NCBI GenBank assembly: GCA_905233335.1
Contig: CAJOED010000140.1
Coordinates: forward strand, 1 to 5,550
Direction of reading: 5' to 3'
Length of the DNA stretch: 5,550 nt
Source of the DNA: an uncultured Synergistales bacterium
GTDB lineage: Bacteria > Synergistota > Synergistia > Synergistales > Aminobacteriaceae
Shown here: positions 1 through 4,838 of the stretch, piece by piece
Numbering within the stretch: position 1 is the first letter of the stretch
How the letters are laid out: each line of letters begins with the position of its first letter
The notes under the pieces: generated by a model
What the model saw: the letters and a program-made list of their open reading frames with translations, nothing else
What the model was told of the DNA's origin: nothing
Database searches by the model: none
Translations under genes and position numbers: made by a program

Positions 1-2
1 CG

Positions 3-1025
3 GGCGTATTTACCGGCACACCGACAACAGCGCAGGACTACACGTTCACACTCGGTGCAACGAACGGCGAAACTTCAGCAAGACAACAATATACAGTTAC
101 GATTTACCCGGCGAACGTTGAAGCGGTCGAGATACTTACGAACATGCTTCCTGACGGTCTGACAGGAGCAGCATACACGGCGGAGATTCTGACGAACAAA
201 TCATCGGGCGTTTCATTTAATGCAACGGGACTTCCTGCCGGCCTGACAATGAATGGAAACATCATTGAGGGTACTCCGACGACAGCAGGAGAGTATGAGA
301 TCACCGTAACTGCAACATACACCGAGCTTGGGCAGACAACGAGCGACACAAAGGTATATACGGTAAATATTGCTGACTCCAAGCAGTTTGCGATTACGAC
401 TACAGCACTTCCTGAAGGCGAAAAGGGTACGGCGTACTCATGGATGCTGACGGCTACCAGTGAGGCAACGTGGACAGTAACCCAGAAATCAGACGGCCTC
501 GCATGGATGACAGTGGGATCGGACGGTACAATTTCCGGCACACCGACGGCTGAAGGCGTATTCGGTTTGGGCGTTGAGGCTACGGACGGGACGCATACAG
601 CAAGAGCGACATTCATAGTTACGATTGTTGACGCTAATGAGCCTGTAGTAACGACGGGGCTTGTAGTTACGACGACATCTCCGCTTACTGATGCTACAGT
701 GCAGACACCGTACAGCGCAACACTGACTGCAACATACAACGGCACACCGGTTGAGGGAACTTGGAGGCTTGCGAACGGTACGCTTCCGGCAGGGCTTCGT
801 ATAAACCAGGACGGAACAATCACCGGAACACCGACTTCATCAGGGACATCAACTGTTCAGTTTGCTGTTACGTACAACGGGCAGACGGCATACTCAAAGT
901 ATCTCATGCTCACGGTCAACACGACGAACCTTACGTTTGAGATTACGACGACATCACCCACTGAAGGAAAAGCGAACACGTATTACACGTTTACGTTCAT
1001 GACGAACGCTGGCGGCAGTGTTTAG
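3..1025 (+). CDS. Repeat-rich surface protein, putative-Ig (He_PIG-like) domains; 5' end outside window, frame ends at an in-frame amber
   Basis: The frame is open from the left window edge (first full codon at 3) to a TAG at 1023-1025, giving 340 residues without the N-terminus. It is a series of beta-rich modules of about 80-85 residues. Each has an entry like ITTTSLP-G--GTAYS, then an aromatic (W or F) in the T/S-W pattern, a LPAGL motif, a G-I-(S/T)-GTPT turn and a final V-T-I/V strand. This is the pattern of cadherin-like putative-Ig (He_PIG) domains in secreted bacterial proteins. The composition is rich in Thr, Gly, Ala and Val and poor in Cys. Such proteins usually act outside the cell, in adhesion or as cell-envelope decoration; the ligand cannot be told. 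The real C-terminus probably lies beyond the amber (see the 1026-1292 entry). The internal ATG at 144 is not a start, because the repeat homology extends upstream of it. The gene is certain; any function beyond surface protein is inference. Confidence 0.8.
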   Translation, partial: GVFTGTPTTAQDYTFTLGATNGETSARQQYTVTIYPANVEAVEILTNMLPDGLTGAAYTAEILTNKSSGVSFNATGLPAGLTMNGNIIEGTPTTAGEYEITVTATYTELGQTTSDTKVYTVNIADSKQFAITTTALPEGEKGTAYSWMLTATSEATWTVTQKSDGLAWMTVGSDGTISGTPTAEGVFGLGVEATDGTHTARATFIVTIVDANEPVVTTGLVVTTTSPLTDATVQTPYSATLTATYNGTPVEGTWRLANGTLPAGLRINQDGTITGTPTSSGTSTVQFAVTYNGQTAYSKYLMLTVNTTNLTFEITTTSPTEGKANTYYTFTFMTNAGGSV

Positions 1026-1178
1026 TGGTCAGCTACAGGTAATGTCCCCGCAGGACTTACACTCAATCCCAGCACGGGTGTACTTTCCGGCGTTCCCACC
1101 AGGGGCGACAACTACACATTCCAGGTTAAGGCTGTAAGTGGTACCCAGGAGGATACGAAATACATTACGCTGTTAATC
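120..1178 (+). repeat. Four tandem Ig-like modules encoded in one frame
   Basis: Four modules can be delimited at about 120-371, 381-626, 660-917 and 930-1178, and the end of a fifth lies before 120. They are divergent in protein sequence but keep spacing and landmarks. Short DNA stretches remain nearly identical, for example CCGGCACACCGAC at 13-25 and 535-547, with one mismatch at 823-835, all coding the GTPT turn. The openings of modules 2, 3 and 4 share an ATTACGAC(T/G)ACA-like string. This fits an origin by internal duplication. The amber codon lies in module 4 at the position where modules 1, 2 and 3 have Ser, Thr and Thr before the aromatic residue. Confidence 0.75.
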
Positions 1179-1292
1179 AGGAGTGAAGATTACGCACCTG
1201 ACGACGACGATGACTCCGGCTGCAACACCGGCGCAGGAATTTTCGCACTCTCACTTCTTGCGGGAGTATTTGCTCGCAAAGGCAAAAAGTAA
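1026..1292 (+). pseudogene. In-frame continuation of the surface protein after the amber: end of last Ig-like repeat plus Synergist-CTERM-type sorting signal
   Basis: Reading on in the same frame past the TAG gives 88 codons up to TAA at 1290-1292. They begin with WSATGNVPAGLTLNPSTG and GVPT, exactly the second half of an Ig-like module, so the amber interrupts one domain and does not end the protein. After the last strand (to about 1178) come a short linker and five Asp (1200-1214). Then follow SGCN, a small-residue and hydrophobic stretch (about 1230-1274) and a basic end RKGKK. This matches the tripartite layout of the Synergist-CTERM signal as I recall it (Ser-Gly-Cys signature, transmembrane stretch, basic tail), which is thought to mark proteins for processing and envelope anchoring. 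No convincing start codon or ribosome site lies at its beginning, so it is the tail of the upstream gene and not an independent one. Without it the protein would be secreted unanchored. Cause of the amber: mutation, sequence error or readthrough (undecided). Confidence 0.7.
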
Positions 1293-1320
1293 TCTCACGA
1301 CGAACACTTGATATTTTCGG

Positions 1321-1354
1321 CCTCGTTCCCTGAAAAGGGAGCGGGGTTTTTTTT
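1321..1354 (+). terminator. Rho-independent terminator after the surface-protein gene
   Basis: CCTCGTTCCC (1321-1330) pairs with GGGAGCGGGG (1337-1346) as a 10-bp stem with two G-U pairs, around a six-base loop TGAAAA. Eight T follow directly (1347-1354). It lies 28 bases after the TAA at 1290-1292. The shape is canonical and separates the surface-protein transcript from the cell-wall genes that follow. Confidence 0.93.
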
Positions 1355-1360
1355 GTGTCT

Positions 1361-1366
1361 TATAAT
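1361..1366 (+). promoter_or_regulatory. Possible -10 element for the murD-ftsW-murG block
   Basis: A perfect TATAAT sits just after the terminator T-run and 37 bases before the murD ATG, so an RNA starting near 1373 would have a leader of about 30 bases containing the ribosome site. No -35 resembling TTGACA is found at 16-18 bases upstream (that region is the terminator stem), and there is no TGN extension. It is therefore a plausible but weak or activator-dependent promoter. The position is favourable and the box itself is the only direct evidence. Confidence 0.45.
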
Positions 1367-1383
1367 ATGTCAGAATATTTTTC

Positions 1384-1389
1384 AGGAGG
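1384..1389 (+). promoter_or_regulatory. Ribosome binding site of murD
   Basis: AGGAGG is a full Shine-Dalgarno match, 13 bases before the ATG at 1403. The spacing is somewhat long, but it argues against the in-frame GTG at 1355 and ATG at 1367, both of which lie upstream of this site. It thus decides the start at 1403. Confidence 0.7.
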
Positions 1390-1402
1390 CACAAAATTTT
1401 TC

Positions 1403-2725
1403 ATGAACGTTACTATTATCGGCGCAGGAGTCAGCGGTCAGGGCCTGGCCGTTCTTGCGCATAACATGGGCTATAGTGTATTCGTTTCGGAGAAGAAGAC
1501 AATCACTGACGACGCAAAAAAATTATTCGCGGACAACAATATAGCGTTCGAGGAAGGACACACAGCACGAGCACTCAAAGCAGACGAGATAATAATCAGT
1601 TCAGGCATTCCCCCGAAATCAGATATACTCATACAGGCTCAACAACATGACGTAAAACTCATCGGCGAACTTGATTTTGTCCTGCCACACATCAGGACTC
1701 ATAACCTCGTGTGCGTAACAGGCAGCAACGGAAAAAGCACAGTAACTTCACTCATCGGGCACATACTCACGCGGGCGGGACTTCATGCTGGGACGGGCGG
1801 CAATCTCGGCACATCATCAGCGAAATTCACGACGGAAGATTTTGATGCTGTTGTGCTGGAGTTGAGCAGTTTTCAGCTTGCGCGGGCAACGAAAAATTTA
1901 CGCTCGAAAGTGTCAATCATCACGAACTTGGCCCCGGATCATATCGACTGGCACGGAAGCTACGAGGCATACGTCGAGGCCAAGAACAGAGTACTCACCT
2001 TACGCGACCCCGACGGCTACGGAATAATTCAGGAACGCGACGCAGAAACCCTCAAGCCATCGGGAAAATACATCGTCCTCACATGGAACACTAACACCCA
2101 ACACAGCAGCTACATCTTCATGGACAAGGACAAAGCACTTCTCACCCTCAACGGCGAAACCTCTACCCTGTTCCACTACGACGACACGACGCTAATCGGC
2201 TCTCACAACCTCGAAAACGTCGCTATGAGTTTGTGCGCGGTGAAGCTGCTCGGTGTTTCGGGAAACGTGAGAGAGTTATTGTCGGGCTTCCGTCCTCTTC
2301 CGCACAGGTGCGAATTTGCCGGGGAAATCGACGGCGTGAAGTACATCGACGACAGCAAAGGGACGAATGTTGCCGCGAGTGTTACCGCAATGCAGAGCAT
2401 ACCCGGACGCAAAGTAATAATTCTCGGCGGTCAGGGAAAAGGTGAGGACTATGCTCCTCTTGCTGAAGCGGTGAAGTCGGAATGTGAACATGCTGTGCTT
2501 TTGGGAGAAGAGGCCGGAAAGATTCGCGAGGCTCTCGAACGTGCCGGGTACAAAAATATTCATGACGTTCACACAATGGAAGAAGCCGTGAGTGTTGCGC
2601 ACGAATTAGCAACGCCGGGAATGGTAGTTCTGCTTTCTCCTGCCTGCACGAGCTGGGACATGTACAAAAGCTACAAGGCACGCGGCGAACATTTCTGCAG
2701 GATAGTCCGGGAATGGAAATCATAA
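1403..2725 (+). CDS. murD: UDP-N-acetylmuramoyl-L-alanine--D-glutamate ligase (MurD)
   Basis: Cytoplasmic Mur ligase that adds D-glutamate to UDP-MurNAc-L-Ala with ATP, the second amino-acid addition of peptidoglycan precursor synthesis. The 440 residues match the family length (E. coli 438). Domain 1 is a Rossmann-like fold opening at once with IIGAGVSGQG (residues 5-14), which supports the 1403 start. The central ATPase domain has P-loop GSNGKST (107-113), GGNLGT (132-137), LSSFQL (154-159), NLAPDH (175-180) and the YVEAKNRV segment, whose Lys194 corresponds to the carbamylated lysine of Mur ligases. SHNLENV (267-273) follows. The C-terminal domain has LPHRCE (299-304), DDSKGTN (316-322) and LSPACTSWDM (411-420), the substrate-binding motifs typical of MurD rather than MurC, MurE or MurF. 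No key residue appears to be missing. The gene overlaps ftsW by 13 bases, is preceded by a terminator and a TATAAT box, and is the first gene of the block. Confidence 0.97.
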   Translation: MNVTIIGAGVSGQGLAVLAHNMGYSVFVSEKKTITDDAKKLFADNNIAFEEGHTARALKADEIIISSGIPPKSDILIQAQQHDVKLIGELDFVLPHIRTHNLVCVTGSNGKSTVTSLIGHILTRAGLHAGTGGNLGTSSAKFTTEDFDAVVLELSSFQLARATKNLRSKVSIITNLAPDHIDWHGSYEAYVEAKNRVLTLRDPDGYGIIQERDAETLKPSGKYIVLTWNTNTQHSSYIFMDKDKALLTLNGETSTLFHYDDTTLIGSHNLENVAMSLCAVKLLGVSGNVRELLSGFRPLPHRCEFAGEIDGVKYIDDSKGTNVAASVTAMQSIPGRKVIILGGQGKGEDYAPLAEAVKSECEHAVLLGEEAGKIREALERAGYKNIHDVHTMEEAVSVAHELATPGMVVLLSPACTSWDMYKSYKARGEHFCRIVREWKS

Positions 2726-3843
2726 TTCCGTTGATACTAAGCGGCTGCGGACTCGTCATGATCTCTTCTCTCTCACTCCGTAACAGCATGGCGGGCGGAA
2801 ATCCTTACGCGGCTCCCCTGAAACAGTTTCAGTTTATCGGGCTGGGGATTACGTTAATGGCATTGTGCGCTATCGGTCTGAACAGCGAGAAATTACGCCG
2901 TAACAGCGGAAAATTATTCTTTCTGTCGTGGATACTGTTATTGCTGACTCTAGTTCCGGGTATAGGCGTAAACATCAACGGTGCGCGCCGGTGGCTGAAC
3001 TTGCCGGGTTTCAGGTTTCAGCCGCTCGAACTGGTACTGTTCACCCTGCCTATATTTATGGCCGACCGTCTCACAGATGAGTATTCGCTCACTAACAGGG
3101 GAAATTTCCAGTCATTCATACGTCCGACGCTGATAGTAATCAGTATGCTCGGTTTTCCCCTGATGCTACAGCCGAACTTGGGCGGCACGATAATAGTAAC
3201 TGCTGTATGTTTCGTCATGCACATAGAGCGTCGCGGGTGGAAGTATCCGTCGTGGGGCGTGATTTTGGGCGCGGCTGCTGTTGTTGTTGCCATCATGCTT
3301 GCCCCGTACAGAATGCGGCGTTTCAATGCGTTCTGGGATCCATGGGCTGACCCGACGAACACTGGCTTTCAGATAATACAGGGACTTGTAGCATTTGCGA
3401 ACGGCGGACTTACGGGCGTGGGAATAGGCCGGGGCTTTCAGGACGAACGGTATTTGCCCGAAACCGACACTGACTACATTTTTCCGGCAATCGGTGAGGA
3501 GTTCGGATTAGTGGGTACGATGTTTTTGGTGATACTGTATGCGTTATGGACGTGGCGGGTGTACTACATATACAGGGACGCAAAGACACCCTTCACAAAA
3601 GTTCTTGCGCTTGGCCTGACTGCTTCCGTAGTGTTTCCGATGTTCGTAAACGTTGCGGGGGTTACTAAGCTCATGCCGCTGACAGGTATCCCGATGCCGT
3701 TCATCAGTGCGGGAGGGAGTTCGATGTTATTCATGTGGGCGAAAGTCGGAGTTCTTATGTCGATAAAGTCAGAGAACAAGCGCGATAAACCCAAGCCCAA
3801 GAAGAAGCAGCAACAGCAGGAGGAATTGCCGAATGAAGAATAA
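2713..3843 (+). CDS. ftsW: SEDS-family peptidoglycan glycosyltransferase FtsW
   Basis: Polytopic inner-membrane enzyme that polymerises lipid II into glycan strands at the division septum, normally together with a class B penicillin-binding protein. It has 376 residues and about ten hydrophobic segments, the first at residues 3-20. Family landmarks are VPGIGVNINGARRWL (81-95), DPW (209-211), GFQIIQGLVAFANGGLTGVGIGRG (218-241), LPETDTDYIFPAIGEEFG (248-265) with Asp254 at the place of the essential SEDS aspartate, and PLTGIPMPFISAGGSS (322-337). FtsW rather than RodA is chosen mainly from its position between murD and murG, because the two paralogues share these motifs. The loop usually read as QPDxGT is here QPNLGGT (153-159). 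The cytoplasmic tail is very polar (KPKPKKKQQQQEE). The ATG lies inside the murD end, with a weak AGGA ten bases upstream, which suggests translational coupling to murD. The stop overlaps murG by 11 bases. Confidence 0.93.
   Translation: MEIIIPLILSGCGLVMISSLSLRNSMAGGNPYAAPLKQFQFIGLGITLMALCAIGLNSEKLRRNSGKLFFLSWILLLLTLVPGIGVNINGARRWLNLPGFRFQPLELVLFTLPIFMADRLTDEYSLTNRGNFQSFIRPTLIVISMLGFPLMLQPNLGGTIIVTAVCFVMHIERRGWKYPSWGVILGAAAVVVAIMLAPYRMRRFNAFWDPWADPTNTGFQIIQGLVAFANGGLTGVGIGRGFQDERYLPETDTDYIFPAIGEEFGLVGTMFLVILYALWTWRVYYIYRDAKTPFTKVLALGLTASVVFPMFVNVAGVTKLMPLTGIPMPFISAGGSSMLFMWAKVGVLMSIKSENKRDKPKPKKKQQQQEELPNEE
3818..3823 (+). promoter_or_regulatory. Ribosome binding site of murG, inside the ftsW 3' end
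   Basis: AGGAGG lies nine bases before the ATG at 3833 and is encoded by the Gln/Glu codons of the FtsW tail. It is a strong site with ideal spacing, so murG initiation does not depend on readthrough from ftsW, though the 11-base overlap still permits coupling. Confidence 0.75.
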
Positions 3844-4264
3844 GCGCATACTGATAGCGTCGGGGGGGACTGGCGGACACATCTTTCCGGCGATAGTGTT
3901 CGGGAAAAATCTTCAGGAACAGGGAGCAAGTGTATCTTGGCTGTGCGGCTCTCGGAAACTCGAACGAGAAATTTACGCCTCATCAGGAATTACCCCGCTG
4001 ATTTTGCCGCTCGAAGGCTCCCCACTAGGCACACGAAACCCCGCAAAAATATTATCACGCATAATTAACATATTCAGGTCATTATTGCTCACAGCAAAAT
4101 ACATTTCGGGCTTTGACGAGTTGTATTTGTTCGGCGGGTATATATCGTTCGCTCCCCTCATCATCGCGAAACTGAAACGCATACCCGTAACTCTTCATGA
4201 ACAGAATACAATAGCGGGTAAAGTTACGAGGATAGCGGAGAGAGTCCGGTGTGCGAAGGCATAA
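3833..4264 (+). CDS. murG: MurG N-terminal (lipid I acceptor) half of a split or frameshifted UDP-GlcNAc transferase
   Basis: MurG transfers GlcNAc from UDP-GlcNAc to lipid I on the cytoplasmic face of the membrane, giving lipid II. This 143-residue frame is the N-terminal GT-B domain. It has the glycine-rich SGGTGGHIFPA (10-20, with GGTGGH at 11-16), FGGYIS (100-105) and LHEQNTIAGK (121-130), the signature acceptor-side motifs of the family. Family members are about 350-360 residues, and this frame ends at TAA 4262-4264, near where E. coli MurG would be at about residue 150, shortly before the interdomain linker. The rest of the homology continues in the frame one base back (4249-4761). Residues IAERVRCAKA still resemble family sequence, so the change of frame falls close to the stop. 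Single events that would join the halves are one G added at 4258-4259 (giving CAKGIKNF) or loss of AG from the GAGAGAG tract at 4238-4244. Whether it is a real separate subunit or a broken gene cannot be settled here. Confidence 0.85.
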   Translation: MKNKRILIASGGTGGHIFPAIVFGKNLQEQGASVSWLCGSRKLEREIYASSGITPLILPLEGSPLGTRNPAKILSRIINIFRSLLLTAKYISGFDELYLFGGYISFAPLIIAKLKRIPVTLHEQNTIAGKVTRIAERVRCAKA

Positions 4265-4761
4265 AGAATTTCTCGTATTACGGCATCCCTGTACGCGATC
4301 CAGTCAGGATTGACAGAAACGAGGCATTGAGGCGTTTGGGTGTTGAGGTTGACGCGCGAAAAAAGATAGTCGGTGTTGCGGGAGGGTCTTTAGGGAGCGG
4401 GCCTTTGAGCGAAATGTTACGGAGAACGGCGGAATTATGTCCGGGCTGTGAGTTCGTGTTCCTGTCGTCAAAACAGAAACATGATGACGGAAACGCTCAC
4501 TTTATCCCGTCGCAATGGGACATGAATCCGTTCTACTCGGCGTGTGATGTTCTCGTGTGCCGTGCGGGAGGCTCAACACTTGCTGAAGTCCTGAAGTGGA
4601 AAATTCCCGCTGTCGTAATCCCCTGGCCGGGAGCAATGGACAATCATCAGGAGAAGAACGCCGCAGAGTTCGTGAAGCTCGCGAAAAATTCATGTATGTT
4701 CAGTGAGGGAGATTCGCCGGAAAAGTTAGCGGGGGCTATCAACAAGCTGTGCTGTCAGTAA
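4249..4761 (+). CDS. murG: MurG C-terminal (UDP-GlcNAc donor) half of a split or frameshifted transferase
   Basis: This is the second GT-B domain of MurG, in the frame one base back from the first half and overlapping it by 16 bases. It opens with the linker motif GIPVRDPVRID (12-22, corresponding to GNPVRTD in E. coli), then GVAGGSLGSGPLSEML (42-57, the GGSxG donor loop), and DVLVCRAGGSTLAEVL (100-115) with the conserved Glu113 of the alpha/beta/alpha UDP-GlcNAc-binding motif. Last comes the WPGAMDNHQEKNA stretch (126-138), with the Gln and Asn that bind the donor in the family. A GTG at 4249 has GGAG at 4237-4240 eight bases upstream, so independent initiation is possible. If joined, the two halves give only about 310 residues. 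The end NKLCCQ lacks the roughly 35-residue C-terminal helix that packs back on the N domain in E. coli MurG. The catalytic motifs look intact, so recent decay is not obvious. Confidence 0.83.
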   Translation: MCEGIKNFSYYGIPVRDPVRIDRNEALRRLGVEVDARKKIVGVAGGSLGSGPLSEMLRRTAELCPGCEFVFLSSKQKHDDGNAHFIPSQWDMNPFYSACDVLVCRAGGSTLAEVLKWKIPAVVIPWPGAMDNHQEKNAAEFVKLAKNSCMFSEGDSPEKLAGAINKLCCQ

Positions 4762-4792
4762 AATTATATTTTGTTGACGGAAAATTTTTTTT
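4754..4792 (+). terminator. Hairpin with T-run at the murG end, possible weak terminator
   Basis: GTCAGTAAAAT (4754-4764) pairs with ATTTTGTTGAC (4768-4778) as an 11-bp stem, two of the pairs being G-U, with a three-base loop. Eight T follow at 4785-4792, but six bases separate them from the stem and the stem is AU-rich, so termination would be inefficient. The stem includes the murG stop codon and most of the -35 box of the next promoter. Confidence 0.35.
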
Positions 4793-4803
4793 GCGATTAT
4801 AAT
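4774..4803 (+). promoter_or_regulatory. Sigma-70-type promoter of argC
   Basis: TTGACG (4774-4779) and a perfect TATAAT (4798-4803) are 18 bases apart, 11 of 12 positions matching consensus. Transcription would start near 4810, giving a leader of about 30 bases before the argC start. This makes argC a separate transcription unit from murG. It is the best promoter in the window. Confidence 0.82.
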
Positions 4804-4808
4804 ACGCA
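4792..4808 (+). promoter_or_regulatory. Palindrome over the argC -10, possible operator
   Basis: TGCG (4792-4795) and CGCA (4805-4808) are inverted arms around ATTATAAT, itself a palindrome, with one extra A. It coincides with the -10 box, where a repressor would block transcription. It does not look like the known ARG box (TGAAT....ATTCA type), so a link to ArgR cannot be claimed. Confidence 0.3.
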
Positions 4809-4821
4809 CCATTAATTTTTT

Positions 4822-4826
4822 GGGAG
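4822..4826 (+). promoter_or_regulatory. Ribosome binding site of argC
   Basis: GGGAG (followed by A) is the only purine-rich match. It lies 12 bases before the ATG at 4839 but only 6 before an in-frame TTG at 4833, so it leaves the start undecided between these two, a difference of two residues. Confidence 0.55.
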
Positions 4827-4838
4827 AATATTTTGACA

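Noticed and set aside
104..823. Long minus-strand open frame of 239 codons opposite the surface gene
   Set aside because: It is the antisense of a Thr/Gly/Ala-rich repeat gene. The + frame has clear module homology, and the minus product is a Val/Ser-rich string with no domain.
1026..1292. Independent small gene after the amber
   Set aside because: It has no ribosome site or suitable start near its beginning and opens in the middle of an Ig-like module.
1355..1402. Longer MurD from GTG at 1355
   Set aside because: The extra 16 residues have no family counterpart, the GTG precedes the TATAAT box, and AGGAGG lies downstream of it. The Rossmann motif fits a start at 1403.
2203..2789. Several open frames in other phases across murD and the ftsW start, on both strands
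   Set aside because: All lie inside well-supported murD/ftsW coding sequence, with arginine/histidine-rich or otherwise unnatural products and no ribosome sites.
3564..3983. Minus-strand frame of 139 codons over the ftsW/murG junction
   Set aside because: It covers strongly conserved + strand motifs and has no recognisable domain.
4217..4264. Programmed -1 frameshift signal in murG
   Set aside because: No X XXY YYZ slippery heptamer in the right phase and no clear pseudoknot after it. A separate GTG start or an indel explains the data better.
4833..4838. Perfect TTGACA as a second -35 box
   Set aside because: No TATAAT-like box occurs 16-18 bases downstream, and the site is formed by the argC start codons.
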